DNA from: Streptomyces canus
Lineage (GTDB): Bacteria; Actinomycetota; Actinomycetes; Streptomycetales; Streptomycetaceae
DNA: 64,000 bases
Direction of reading: 5' to 3'
Assembly: GCF_001514145.1 (NCBI RefSeq)
Contig: NZ_KQ948667.1
Location: forward strand, 62,001-126,000
Part shown: positions 51,836-61,217 of the stretch, one piece after another
Numbering within the stretch: position 1 is the first letter of the stretch
Layout of the letters: every line of letters starts with the position of its first letter
Notes under the pieces: model-generated
Told to the model about the DNA's origin: nothing
Database searches by the model: none
What the model saw: the letters and a program-made list of their open reading frames with translations, nothing else
Translations under genes and position numbers: made by a program

Positions 51836-52138
51836 ATGGTCATCGGCATCATCCTGGCGGTGTTCGCGGTCCTGTTCGTAGGGGCCCTGGTGTCTGCCGC
51901 GAACAGGAAGCAGCGCGTCCAGCTGGGCAAGCCGGTCAGGGTGCCCCGCGGCGGGCGGTCCCGGGCGCACCGGGACAGCTGGTGGGCCGGCGGCGGGGCG
52001 GGCGGCGCCGGCTCGTCCTGCGGTTCGTCGGGCGGCGACTCCGGCGGTCACTCCGGTGGGCACTCCTGCGGCGGTGGGTCGTCCTGTGGTGGCGGGTCGT
52101 CCTGCGGCGGCGGGGGCGGATGCGGGGGAGGCAGCTGA
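51836..52138 (+). CDS. Small membrane protein with Gly/Ser/Cys-rich tail
   Basis: A 100-residue protein: one N-terminal helix (MVIGIILAVFAVLFVGALVS), a basic stretch (NRKQRVQLGKPVRVPRGGRS), then about 45 residues made almost only of Gly, Ser, Cys and His (SSCGGGSSCGGGGGCGGG). A strong ggaagga Shine-Dalgarno precedes the ATG. Cysteine-rich tails of this sort end several actinobacterial membrane proteins of unknown role; metal binding or disulfide cross-linking is conceivable. It stands alone after the aminotransferase gene on the opposite strand. Confidence 0.75.
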   Translation: MVIGIILAVFAVLFVGALVSAANRKQRVQLGKPVRVPRGGRSRAHRDSWWAGGGAGGAGSSCGSSGGDSGGHSGGHSCGGGSSCGGGSSCGGGGGCGGGS

Positions 52139-52569
52139 CACGGGGCAGCTGAGCTCCGGCAGGGGGAACCGCATCCGGAGACGGGGGAGCGGGGGAACGC
52201 GGGGGCGTGGGTCCGGACCTGGGTCGGGGCGCACGCCCCCGCTTGTCGTATTGACGCATGCCCCCGCTTGTCGCCTTTTCACTCCGGTGCTCCGGCGCAC
52301 GCTCCGGCCGCCGTGGCGCACGCCGTAGTTGAACAGATGAGCTGGAGAGCCCACGGAGGGATGGAAACCCCACGAAGTTGGGTAAAAACGCTGTGGTGGC
52401 GCCACTGTTCATGATTCCCTCTAAATCACCAACGCAGCCCCTCGGACGTCCTACGGACAGGTCCTGACCTCCCGACTGGGCTGACCGGGCCGATCCCCCC
52501 CCCCCACAGTCGCCCGGGCGTGCCGGAACCCCACACCACCCTTTCTTTGCGTGCTAGCGGAGCCGACCC
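52139..52569. other. Gene-free stretch before the DUF2617 gene, with a C11 run
   Basis: About 430 bp without a convincing gene on either strand. It contains a run of 11 C residues (52495-52505) 65 bp before the next start codon. It should hold the promoter of the downstream gene. Confidence 0.55.
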
Positions 52570-53094
52570 ATGCTCACGACCCTGAACACCTCGTACACCG
52601 ACACGCGCGCGGCCGACCTCGCCTGGGCCCTGGGGCGCGAGCCGCTGCCCGCCCTGGCCACGCTCGACCTGGAAATCGGCGGGGCGCAGCTTCAGTTGAG
52701 ACTCCTCGGCGCGTCCCACCAAGTACTCCTGGAGGAGGACCGCGGCACCTGTTCGGAGACGGTCGCGTGCATCGCCGGCAGCAGTACGCCGCTGCCCCTG
52801 GGCGTGGCCAAGCGGGTGGGCGACTGGGAGTACGAGTTCGCCGCACGCGTCGAGGCGCTGTCGCCGGGTCAGTTCGCCGGACGGGCACAGGAGTTGCTTG
52901 CGCTGGTGTCCGACCATCCGAACGGACTCGCGGGGGTTTTTCCGGGCAGCCCGCACGCGTTCACGGCGCTGCTGGCCCAGCGGTACGACGGGCAGGTGCA
53001 CTGGCGGACCTGGCACGCGTATCCGCAGGACGGGCAGTTGGTGGCCACGCGGACGCGGGTCGGGATCCGGGTCCCGGTCGGGACGTCGGGCTGA
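52570..53094 (+). CDS. DUF2617-family protein
   Basis: A 174-residue soluble protein starting MLTTLNTSYTDTRAADLAWA. DUF2617 marks: ALATLDLEIGGAQLQLRLLG, ASHQVLLEED, YEFAARVEALSPGQFAGRAQ, ELLALVSDHPNGLAGVFPGS and the C-terminal WRTWHAYPQDGQLVATRTRV. It lies 88 bp upstream of the membrane spermidine synthase in the same direction; the two are regularly neighbours in actinobacteria as far as I recall. Biochemical function unknown. Shine-Dalgarno ggag precedes the ATG by about 9 nt. Confidence 0.85.
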   Translation: MLTTLNTSYTDTRAADLAWALGREPLPALATLDLEIGGAQLQLRLLGASHQVLLEEDRGTCSETVACIAGSSTPLPLGVAKRVGDWEYEFAARVEALSPGQFAGRAQELLALVSDHPNGLAGVFPGSPHAFTALLAQRYDGQVHWRTWHAYPQDGQLVATRTRVGIRVPVGTSG

Positions 53095-53170
53095 GCGACA
53101 CAAACACCTGTTTCCCGATTGCTCCTCAGTTCCACACGTGTGGGTGACGAAGCGTGCCACATCAGTGACG

Positions 53171-53176
53171 TACGGT
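53171..53176 (+). promoter_or_regulatory. Candidate -10 box, leaderless spermidine synthase transcript
   Basis: TACGGT lies 6 nt before the GTG at 53183, with no Shine-Dalgarno between. Confidence 0.45.
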
Positions 53177-53182
53177 CGCAAC

Positions 53183-54823
53183 GTGATCGAGCCGCACGCC
53201 CCCGCTCCGCCCGGCGCTCCGCCGTCCTGGGCCGGGCCCGCGCGGCTGCCCGTCCATCCCGGCACGGGCCGCTTCCTCGTCCTCGCCTGTGTCTTCGTCT
53301 GCGCGGCCTGCGGACTGGTGTACGAGCTCGAACTGGTCGCTCTCGCCTCGTACTTGATCGGCGACTCGGTCACCCAGGCCTCGGTGGTGCTGTCCGTCAT
53401 GGTCTTCGCGATGGGCATCGGCTCGCTTCTCGCCAAGCGGCTGCGCTGGCACGCGGCGGCGGCCTTCGGCGCGCTCGAGGCGCTGCTCGCGCTGGTCGGC
53501 GGGTGCAGCGCGATGGCGCTGTACGCCGTCTTCGCGTGGACCGGCGACTGGGGCGGACTGTGGGCGAGTGGTCCGCGCTGGCTCCTGGTCGCCTTCTCCC
53601 TCGCCATCGGTGTGCTCATCGGCGCCGAAGTCCCCTTGCTGATGGAGCTGATCCAGCGCATCCGCCGCCAGGACGCGGGCGGCGCGGTGGCCGATCTGTT
53701 CGCGGCGGACTACGTCGGCGCGCTGGTCGGCGGCCTGGCCTTCCCCTTCCTCCTGCTGCCGCTGCTGGGCCAGTTGACCGGCGCCATGCTCACCGGCGGG
53801 GTCAACGCGGTCGCGGGCGGCGCCCTGGTCCTCGGCCTGTTCCGCCGCGACCTGACCCGCCGGGCCCGCTGGCTGCTGCTGGCCGCCAACCTCGCCGTGC
53901 TCGGCGTCCTCGCCACCGCCGCCGTCCTCGTCGACGACTTCGAGCGGGCCGCGCGAGAGGCGGTCTACGGCACGGACGTGCGCGTCGCCCTCCAGACCGG
54001 CATCCAGGAGGTCGTCCTCACCGGCGGCACCGACGGCCGCCCCCTGGGCCTCTACCTCGACGGCCGCCTGAGGGTGAGCGGCCGTGACGAGCGCCGCTAC
54101 CACGAGGCCCTCGTCACCCCCGCGATGGGCGGCCTCCACGCGCGCGTGCTCGTCCTCGGCGGCGGCGACGGCCTCGCCGCCCGCGAGGTGCTGAGGTACC
54201 CGGACGTACGGCGGGTCGACATCGTCGAGATCGACCCCGCGGTGGTGGACCTGGCCCGCCGCGACCCGGCGCTGTCCCGGCTCAACGGCCATGTGTACGG
54301 CGACGCGCGCGTGCGGGTGACCACCGCGGACGCGTTCCGCCGGCTGCGGACGGCGGCGCCCGTGCCGTCGTACGACGTGGTGATCGCCGATCTGCCCGAC
54401 CCCGGCATCACCGCGAGCACCAAGCTGTACTCGGAGGAGTTCTACGGCCTGGTCCGCCGCGTCCTGGCCCCCGAGGGCCGTCTCGTCGTGCACGCGGGGC
54501 CGGTCTTCTCCCGGCCCCGGGTCTTCTGGACGGTGGAGTCGACGATGCGTGCGGCGGGTCTGCACACCACCCCCTACCGCGTCGGCGGCCGCGACTCCGG
54601 CTTCGCCGCGGGCCCCGACCGCACGGCCGGCGCCTCCCGCGCACCGCGCGACTGGGGCTTCGTGCTCGCCTCACCGGGAGCACGCCCGGGTCTGAGCCCG
54701 GGCGCCCGGGGGCCGAGGCCGGTGACTCTCACGCGGGAGTCCCTGCGGGCGGCCCAGAGCGCGGCGGAGGCGACCCGGATCGCGGGACTGCCGGCGTCGA
54801 CGTTGGTGCATCCGCGCTACTGA
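53183..54823 (+). CDS. Membrane-embedded spermidine synthase-like protein
   Basis: A 546-residue fusion. Residues about 30-275 have seven hydrophobic helices (FLVLACVFVCAACGLVYELE, SVVLSVMVFAMGIGSLLAKR, AFSLAIGVLIGAEVPLLMEL). The C-terminal part (about 280-520) is a polyamine aminopropyltransferase fold: QTGIQEVVLTGG, LYLDGRLRVSGRDERRYHEA, the SAM-binding VLVLGGGDGLAAREVLRY, VDIVEIDPAVVDLAR and YDVVIADLPDPG with TKLYSEEFY. It would transfer an aminopropyl group from decarboxylated SAM, but no speD is nearby and membrane-fused members may have another substrate. GTG 53183 has no Shine-Dalgarno and follows TACGGT by 6 nt. Confidence 0.88.
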   Translation: MIEPHAPAPPGAPPSWAGPARLPVHPGTGRFLVLACVFVCAACGLVYELELVALASYLIGDSVTQASVVLSVMVFAMGIGSLLAKRLRWHAAAAFGALEALLALVGGCSAMALYAVFAWTGDWGGLWASGPRWLLVAFSLAIGVLIGAEVPLLMELIQRIRRQDAGGAVADLFAADYVGALVGGLAFPFLLLPLLGQLTGAMLTGGVNAVAGGALVLGLFRRDLTRRARWLLLAANLAVLGVLATAAVLVDDFERAAREAVYGTDVRVALQTGIQEVVLTGGTDGRPLGLYLDGRLRVSGRDERRYHEALVTPAMGGLHARVLVLGGGDGLAAREVLRYPDVRRVDIVEIDPAVVDLARRDPALSRLNGHVYGDARVRVTTADAFRRLRTAAPVPSYDVVIADLPDPGITASTKLYSEEFYGLVRRVLAPEGRLVVHAGPVFSRPRVFWTVESTMRAAGLHTTPYRVGGRDSGFAAGPDRTAGASRAPRDWGFVLASPGARPGLSPGARGPRPVTLTRESLRAAQSAAEATRIAGLPASTLVHPRY

Positions 54824-54879
54824 GACCGAAGGGCGCGGTCACTTTCCACCAACGGGGGCGCATGACCGTCGCCCCTGGG

Positions 54880-54885
54880 TAGGCT
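54880..54885 (+). promoter_or_regulatory. Candidate -10 box, leaderless CoxG-like gene
   Basis: TAGGCT lies 8 nt before the ATG at 54894; no Shine-Dalgarno. Confidence 0.4.
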
Positions 54886-54893
54886 CGGCAACC

Positions 54894-55634
54894 ATGGAGC
54901 ATGAGGTGTTCGTTCCGGTTACGGTCGAGCGGCTGAGGGAGGCCCTGGGAGACCCCGTCAGGGTCGCCCGGGCGGTTCCCGGACTCCAGCAGGACGCCGG
55001 CGCGGACCCCGTCGCCGGTCGCCTGAAGGTGCGGGTCGGCAGCCACTCCATCACCTACCGCGGCGCGGTACACGTCACCGGCCGCGACGACGGCTCCTAC
55101 GCCGTCGAGGGTGACGCCACCGAGACCCGCGGCACCGGCTCGGTCACCCTCGCCCTCACCCTCCGCCTGCGCGACACGGAGGGTGGCACGACCCTGACCT
55201 TCGACGGCACGGCCACGGCGGACGGCCGCGTCACGGAACTCGCGCAGGACGCGGTGGGTTCCGCGGTCGTACGGCTGCTGAACCGTTTCGCGGAGGCCCT
55301 GGGCGAGACGGAGGAGGAACCGGAGAAGCCGGAGCAGCAGCCGGAGACACCGGAAGCCGTGGAGGCTCCCGAGCCCGTGGAGCCCCCGGCGCCCCCCGTC
55401 GAGGACCTCACGGAACCCGCCAACCCCCCGGCCGAAGCGGCCCACGCGCGTCGCACGATGATCGGCCGCAGCGCGGAGGAGGTCGACCACGCACCGCCGA
55501 GGGGCCGCTACGCCCCCGTCCCGGCCCCCCAGACCGTGGCGTCGGGAGCGACCCTCCGCTGGGCGGCCCCGGCAGCGGCAGTGGTCCTGGCATCGGCGAT
55601 CGTGGTCACCCGGGTACTGAGGAAACGCCGTTGA
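54894..55634 (+). CDS. SRPBCC (CoxG-like) protein with C-terminal membrane anchor
   Basis: A 246-residue protein starting MEHEVFVPVTVERLREALGD. Residues about 1-140 form a SRPBCC/CoxG ligand-binding fold (RVARAVPGLQQDAGADPVAG, LKVRVGSHSITYRGAVHVTG, YAVEGDATETRGTGSVTLAL). A Glu/Pro-rich linker (about 142-185, EEPEKPEQQPETPEAVEAPE) leads to a C-terminal helix (APAAAVVLASAIVVTRVLRK). CoxG anchors molybdenum hydroxylases or CO dehydrogenase to the membrane, but no such enzyme is encoded nearby. Followed after 13 bp by the epimerase gene. Confidence 0.82.
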   Translation: MEHEVFVPVTVERLREALGDPVRVARAVPGLQQDAGADPVAGRLKVRVGSHSITYRGAVHVTGRDDGSYAVEGDATETRGTGSVTLALTLRLRDTEGGTTLTFDGTATADGRVTELAQDAVGSAVVRLLNRFAEALGETEEEPEKPEQQPETPEAVEAPEPVEPPAPPVEDLTEPANPPAEAAHARRTMIGRSAEEVDHAPPRGRYAPVPAPQTVASGATLRWAAPAAAVVLASAIVVTRVLRKRR

Positions 55635-55635
55635 G

Positions 55636-55641
55636 TAGTGT
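55636..55641 (+). promoter_or_regulatory. Candidate -10 box, leaderless epimerase gene
   Basis: TAGTGT lies 6 nt before GTG 55648 and directly after the upstream stop; no Shine-Dalgarno. Confidence 0.45.
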
Positions 55642-55647
55642 CGTCCC

Positions 55648-56439
55648 GTGAGCCAAGAAGACATCACACTGACCGCGGGCGACGCGGAAGTGACCTTGCA
55701 GCCGGGAAACGGTGGACGGGTCGGGGGACTCCGGGTCCAAGGCGTCGAACTGCTGCGGCAGGGAGAGCGCTTCGGGTGCTTCCCGATGGTCCCCTGGTGC
55801 GGCCGCATCCGGGACGGACGGTTCCGTGACGGCGCCGACGTCCACCAGATGCCGCTCAACTCCCCGCCGCACGCCATCCACGGCACGGCCCGCGACGGCG
55901 CCTGGAGCATCGCCCGCACGTCCACCGACGAGGCCGTCCTCACGTACGACCTCGTCAAGCCCTGGCCCTTTGCGGGCCGCGTCACCCAGATCGCGGCGCT
56001 CACCCCGGACGCCCTGACGCTCACGATGTCCGTGGAGACGTACGACTCCTCCTTCCCGGCCCAGATCGGCTGGCACCCCTGGTTCAACCGCACCCTCGAA
56101 GGCGGCGAGCCGGTCCGGCTCGACTTCACCGCCGCCTGGCAGGAGGAACGCGGCGACGACCACCTGCCCACCGGCAACCGCGTCGAGCCGAAGCCGAGCC
56201 CCTGGGACGACTGCTTCGGCATGCCCGGCGGCGTCGACGTCACGCTCACCTGGCCCGGACAGCTGGAGCTGAAGGTCGCCAGCCGCGAGGAATGGGTCGT
56301 GGTGTACGACGAGCAGGAGGCCGCCGTCTGCGTGGAGCCGCAGACCGGGCCGCCCAACGGCCTGAACACCCTGCCGCGCCTGGTCACCCCGCTGGAGCCG
56401 CTGGAAGCCACGACCACGTGGACCTGGCGCCGCATCTAA
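55648..56439 (+). CDS. Aldose 1-epimerase family protein
   Basis: A 263-residue galactose-mutarotase-fold protein starting VSQEDITLTAGDAEVTLQPG. Residues that match the family: GGRVGGLRVQG, GCFPMVPWCGRIRDGRF (Arg contacting substrate), the catalytic His in SPPHAIHGTARDGAW and the second His in AQIGWHPWFNRTL, and the catalytic Glu region in AVCVEPQTGPPNGLN. It should interconvert alpha and beta anomers of a hexose. GTG start follows TAGTGT by 6 nt. Next to pyrE, with an 10-bp gap. Confidence 0.88.
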   Translation: MSQEDITLTAGDAEVTLQPGNGGRVGGLRVQGVELLRQGERFGCFPMVPWCGRIRDGRFRDGADVHQMPLNSPPHAIHGTARDGAWSIARTSTDEAVLTYDLVKPWPFAGRVTQIAALTPDALTLTMSVETYDSSFPAQIGWHPWFNRTLEGGEPVRLDFTAAWQEERGDDHLPTGNRVEPKPSPWDDCFGMPGGVDVTLTWPGQLELKVASREEWVVVYDEQEAAVCVEPQTGPPNGLNTLPRLVTPLEPLEATTTWTWRRI

Positions 56440-56442
56440 GCT
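56437..56442 (+). promoter_or_regulatory. Candidate -10 box, leaderless pyrE
   Basis: TAAGCT, which includes the TAA stop of the epimerase gene, lies 7 nt before ATG 56450; no Shine-Dalgarno. Confidence 0.45.
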
Positions 56443-56449
56443 GACAGGC

Positions 56450-56998
56450 ATGACGGACGTACGCGGCGAGCTGCTGCAGCAGATCAAGGACAAGGCCGTG
56501 GTGCACGGCAAGGTGACCCTGTCGTCGGGTCTGGAGGCCGACTACTACGTCGACCTGCGCCGCGTCACCCTCGACGGCGAGGCGGCCCCGCTGGTCGGGC
56601 AGGTGCTCCTGGACCTGACCGCGGACCTGCAGTTCGACGCGGTGGGCGGACTGACCATGGGCGCCGACCCGGTCGCCGGCGCCATGCTGCACGCCGCCGC
56701 TGCGCGCGGGAAGCGCCTGGACGCCTTCGTCGTCCGCAAGGCGGCCAAGGCGCACGGCATGCAGCGGCGCGTGGAGGGCCCCGACATCGCGGGCCGCCGG
56801 GTCGTGGTCGTCGAGGACACCTCCACCACCGGAGGCTCCCCGCTCGAAGCGGTAGCGGCGGTGCGCGAGGCGGGCGCCGAGGTCGTCGCCGTCGCCACGA
56901 TCGTCGACCGGGCCACCGGCGCCGCCGAGAAGATCGAGCAGGGCGCGGGAGTGCCGTACCGCTTCGCGTACTCGAAGGACGAGCTGGGCCTGGACTGA
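56450..56998 (+). CDS. pyrE: Orotate phosphoribosyltransferase
   Basis: A 182-residue protein starting MTDVRGELLQQIKDKAVVHG. OPRT marks: KVTLSSGLEADYYVDLRRVT (substrate entry), DAVGGLTMGADPVAGAML, VVRKAAKAHGMQRRVEGPDI (flexible loop with Lys and His) and the PRPP motif VVVVEDTSTTGGSPLEAV. It makes orotidine 5'-phosphate in pyrimidine synthesis. The other pyr genes are elsewhere. The start lacks a Shine-Dalgarno and is probably leaderless. fba follows after 128 bp with its own Shine-Dalgarno. Confidence 0.95.
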   Translation: MTDVRGELLQQIKDKAVVHGKVTLSSGLEADYYVDLRRVTLDGEAAPLVGQVLLDLTADLQFDAVGGLTMGADPVAGAMLHAAAARGKRLDAFVVRKAAKAHGMQRRVEGPDIAGRRVVVVEDTSTTGGSPLEAVAAVREAGAEVVAVATIVDRATGAAEKIEQGAGVPYRFAYSKDELGLD

Positions 56999-57126
56999 CC
57001 GCGGGATGGACCATCCGGCCGAGTCTGGAAAGATGAGGCCGACGATGACGTCGAACCCCCACACAAGGTCTAGGTCAGGGCCGTAAGCACGCAGTACGCC
57101 AACCCGCAGATACAAGGAGCGGACAG

Positions 57127-58158
<1,032 letters not shown>

Positions 58159-58181
58159 AGCTCTTCACAGCTGTTTACGGT

Positions 58182-58207
58182 GAGCCCGGTGCTACGGCAC
58201 CGGGCTC
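58182..58207 (+). terminator. Terminator after fba
   Basis: GAGCCCGGTGC and GCACCGGGCTC form an 11-bp stem with loop TACG. No T-tract. Confidence 0.75.
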
Positions 58208-58211
58208 GCTG

Positions 58212-58217
58212 TATACC
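58212..58217 (+). promoter_or_regulatory. Candidate -10 box, leaderless MFS gene
   Basis: TATACC lies 6 nt before ATG 58224; no Shine-Dalgarno is present between the fba terminator and the start. Confidence 0.4.
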
Positions 58218-58223
58218 TGGGTC

Positions 58224-59693
58224 ATGCCCGATGTCCGGCTGGCCTCGCCGCAAGGCAAGTGGATCCTGCTCACCACCGTCCTCGGCTCCAGCATGGCGCT
58301 GCTGGACTCGACCGTCGTCAACGTCGCCCTGCCGGCCATCGGCCGCGACCTGGACGCCGACCTCGCCTCTCTCCAGTGGACGGTCAACGCGTACATGCTG
58401 ACCCTGGCCGGGCTGATCCTGCTCGGCGGTTCCCTCGGGGACCGGTACGGCCGCCGCAAGGTGTTCGTCGTCGGGGTGGTGTGGTTCGCGGCCGCCTCGC
58501 TGTTGTGCGGCCTCGCCCCGAACGCGGGCGTCCTCGTCGCCGCCCGGGCCCTCCAGGGGGTGGGCGGCGCCCTGCTCACACCGGGGTCGCTGGCGTTGAT
58601 CCAGGCCTCCTTCCATCCCGACGACCGGGGCCGGGCCGTCGGTCTGTGGTCCGGGTTCGGCGGTGTCGGGGCGGCCGTCGGTCCCTTCGTGGGGGGCTGG
58701 CTGGTGGACGGCCCGGGCTGGCGCTGGGTGTTCCTGCTCAACGTCCCGCTGGCCCTGGTGTGCGCGCCGATCGCCGTGCGGCATGTTCCCGAGTCCGCGG
58801 ACGGCCGCAGCGACCACGGGCGCTTCGACGTGCTCGGCGCGGTCCTGGGCGCGCTGGCGCTCGCGCTGGTGACGTACGCGCTGATCGAGGCGCGTTCCGG
58901 GTCCCTGTTGGTCGCCGTCACGGCGGTCGGGGGCGTGGCCGCAGGGGTGGCCTTCGTCGCCGTCGAGAAGCGCCGTCCCGACCCGATGATGCCGCTCGGG
59001 ATCTTCGCGTCCCGGCAGTTCACCGCGGTCAACCTGGTGACCCTGTGCGTGTACGGGGCCTTCGGCGGGTTCTTCTTCCTGGGCGCCGTCCAGCTCCAGG
59101 TGGTGGTCGGCTACTCGGCCCTCCAGGCCGGTACGGCCCTGCTGCCGACGACCGTCCTGATGCTGCTGTTCTCCGCCCGCTCGGGCGCCCTGGCCGACCG
59201 CATCGGGCCGCGCATCCCGCTCACCGTCGGCCCGCTGCTGTGCGCCGCCGGGATGCTGCTGATGCTGCGGGTCGGCCCGGACGCCTCGTACCTGGCCGAC
59301 ATCCTGCCCGCGCTGCTGGTCCTGGGCACCGGCATGGTCACGCTGGTCGCCCCGCTGACGGCGACCGTGCTGGGCTCGGTGGACGCCTCGCGGGCCGGGC
59401 TGGCCAGCGGCATCAACAACGCGGCCGCCCGGGCGGCGGGCCTGATCGCGGTGGCCGCGCTGCCGCTGGTCACGGGGATGGGGGAGGAGGCGTACCGGTC
59501 GCCTACCGCGTTCGACAATGCGTTCGGGCGGGCGATGACGGTGTGTGCGGGGGTGCTGGTGGTGGGGTCCGTGGTGGCCTTCGCGACGGTACGGTCGCTG
59601 CCGCCGGGGTGCCGGCGGCCGGAGTGCCGCACGTACGGGGCCGTGCTGTCGCCGCCACTGGAGGGGGAGAGGGCACGGGGGCGGCTGTCATAG
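58224..59693 (+). CDS. MFS drug-efflux transporter, DHA2 family (14 TM)
   Basis: A 489-residue transporter starting MPDVRLASPQGKWILLTTVL. Motif LDSTVVNVALPAIGRDL in helix one, QWTVNAYMLTLAGLILLGGS, the loop motif GDRYGRRKVF (antiporter motif A), ARALQGVGGALLTPGSLALI and GLWSGFGGVGAAVGPFVGGW (motif C) identify the DHA2 14-helix proton-driven exporters of the EmrB/QacA type. The substrate is unknown. The C-terminal tail is soluble, Arg/Pro-rich. It stands between fba and the DUF3151 gene. Confidence 0.9.
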   Translation: MPDVRLASPQGKWILLTTVLGSSMALLDSTVVNVALPAIGRDLDADLASLQWTVNAYMLTLAGLILLGGSLGDRYGRRKVFVVGVVWFAAASLLCGLAPNAGVLVAARALQGVGGALLTPGSLALIQASFHPDDRGRAVGLWSGFGGVGAAVGPFVGGWLVDGPGWRWVFLLNVPLALVCAPIAVRHVPESADGRSDHGRFDVLGAVLGALALALVTYALIEARSGSLLVAVTAVGGVAAGVAFVAVEKRRPDPMMPLGIFASRQFTAVNLVTLCVYGAFGGFFFLGAVQLQVVVGYSALQAGTALLPTTVLMLLFSARSGALADRIGPRIPLTVGPLLCAAGMLLMLRVGPDASYLADILPALLVLGTGMVTLVAPLTATVLGSVDASRAGLASGINNAAARAAGLIAVAALPLVTGMGEEAYRSPTAFDNAFGRAMTVCAGVLVVGSVVAFATVRSLPPGCRRPECRTYGAVLSPPLEGERARGRLS

Positions 59694-59810
59694 GGCGTCT
59701 GCGGGCCAGGGGCGCGGGGCCGTATCGATGTGCGGCTCCGCCGCGTGGGCGCGACGAGCCCCCAAGGACCCGCAGACGAAAACCTGCCCCCGGCGAGGGA
59801 GACTGGACTC

Positions 59811-60224
59811 ATGTCGATTCACGAGAACCTTCTCGGGGGCCCGCCCCCGACCCACCTCCCCGACGATCCGGAGCCCCGTGAGCTCCTGGCGAACGGCACC
59901 GCACCGGCGGACGTCGCCGCGAAGTACCCGACCTCCTCGCTGGCCTGGGCCCAGCTGGCCGACGAGGCGTTCGAGCGGGGCAGCGTCGTGGAGTCGTACG
60001 CCTATGCCCGTACGGGCTACCACCGCGGCCTGGACGCGCTGCGCCGCAACGGCTGGAAGGGCCACGGACCGGTCCCGTGGGAGCACGAGCCGAACCGCGG
60101 CTTCCTGCGCGCCCTGCACGGCCTCGCCCGTGCCGCCGGTGCCATCGGTGAGCAGGCCGAGTACGAGCGCTGCTCGCAGTTCCTGAAGGACTCCTCGCTC
60201 ACGGCGGCCGAGACGCTGGGCTGA
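59811..60224 (+). CDS. DUF3151-family protein
   Basis: A 137-residue helical protein starting MSIHENLLGGPPPTHLPDDP. DUF3151 marks: PRELLANGTAPADVAAKYPT, SSLAWAQLADEAFERGSVVE, SYAYARTGYHRGLDALRRNG, GHGPVPWEHEPNRGFLRALH and the closing YERCSQFLKDSSLTAAETLG. The repeat-like helices resemble TPR. Function unknown, common in actinobacteria. ATG 59811 follows gaggga by about 12 nt. A terminator follows. Confidence 0.85.
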   Translation: MSIHENLLGGPPPTHLPDDPEPRELLANGTAPADVAAKYPTSSLAWAQLADEAFERGSVVESYAYARTGYHRGLDALRRNGWKGHGPVPWEHEPNRGFLRALHGLARAAGAIGEQAEYERCSQFLKDSSLTAAETLG

Positions 60225-60241
60225 TCCGTCACCGCTTTCCG

Positions 60242-60268
60242 GGCCCGCCTGATGTGACCAGGCGGGCC
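60242..60268 (+). terminator. Intrinsic terminator after the DUF3151 gene
   Basis: GGCCCGCCTG and CAGGCGGGCC form a 10-bp stem with a 7-nt loop, followed by TTGCCTTTT. Confidence 0.85.
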
Positions 60269-60374
60269 TTGCCTTTTCCGCGGACGATGGAAGAGGATGC
60301 CCGGCGGGGACCGGGGCCCCGTGTCGGTAACGGCAGGGCGGACCGCTACCCGGAGTACACAACAGGAGACAGCG

Positions 60375-61217
60375 ATGTCGTCCCATGAGGCTCATGAAAC
60401 GCAGGAGCCGGAGACCCCGCATCTCGACTTCCAAGGCACGACGCCGTACGAGGACTACGTCAAGGCGGACGTGCTCACCCACCTCCAGCACACCCTCTCC
60501 GACGATCCCGGAGAGATGGTCTTCCTGGTCACGACCCAGGTCATGGAGCTGTGGTTCACCGTCATCGTGCACGAGTGGGAGACCGCGGCGGCTGCGCTGC
60601 GCTCCGACGACGTGCCCACGGCCGTTGCCGCCCTGAAGCGTTCCGTACGGCAGCTGGAGGCGCTGAACGCCTCCTGGAAGCCCCTCGGCCAGCTGACGCC
60701 CGCGCAGTTCAACTCCTACCGCTCGGCGCTCGGCGAAGGCTCCGGCTTCCAGTCGGCGATGTACCGCCGCATGGAGTTCCTGCTCGGCGACAAGTCCGCC
60801 TCCATGCTCGTCCCGCACCGGGGCGCGCCCCGGGTCCACGCCGAGCTGGAGAAGGCGCTGCACGAGCCGAGCCTGTACGACGAGGTGCTGCGGCTGCTGG
60901 CGCGGCGCGGGCACGCGATCCCCTCCGCTGTCCTGGATCGCGACGTCTCGCGCAGGTACGAGCCGTCGGAGGAGGTCGAGGCCGCCTGGACGGCCCTCTA
61001 CTCCGGCCCCGAGAACGACGAACTCGCCCGCCTGGGCGAGGCGTTGACCGATGTCGCCGAACTGGTGTGGCGCTGGCGCAACGATCATCTCGTCGCCACC
61101 CGGCGTGCGATGGGCTCCAAGGCCGGCACGGGCGGCTCCGCCGGGGTGGCCTGGCTGGAGAAGCGCGCGCAGAAGAACGTGTTCCCGGAGCTGTGGACGG
61201 CGCGGTCGCATGTCTGA
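60375..61217 (+). CDS. kynA: Tryptophan 2,3-dioxygenase
   Basis: A 280-residue heme dioxygenase starting MSSHEAHETQEPETPHLDFQ. Family marks: TPYEDYVKADVLTHLQHTLS, VFLVTTQVMELWFTVIVHEW (distal pocket), FNSYRSALGEGSGFQSAMYR, and the C-terminal WRWRNDHLVATRRAMGSKAG with GTGGSAGVAWL, where His of DHLV is the heme ligand. It opens the indole ring of tryptophan to N-formylkynurenine. A caggaga Shine-Dalgarno precedes the ATG. Overlaps the kynureninase gene by 8 bp, so they are one operon. Confidence 0.95.
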   Translation: MSSHEAHETQEPETPHLDFQGTTPYEDYVKADVLTHLQHTLSDDPGEMVFLVTTQVMELWFTVIVHEWETAAAALRSDDVPTAVAALKRSVRQLEALNASWKPLGQLTPAQFNSYRSALGEGSGFQSAMYRRMEFLLGDKSASMLVPHRGAPRVHAELEKALHEPSLYDEVLRLLARRGHAIPSAVLDRDVSRRYEPSEEVEAAWTALYSGPENDELARLGEALTDVAELVWRWRNDHLVATRRAMGSKAGTGGSAGVAWLEKRAQKNVFPELWTARSHV

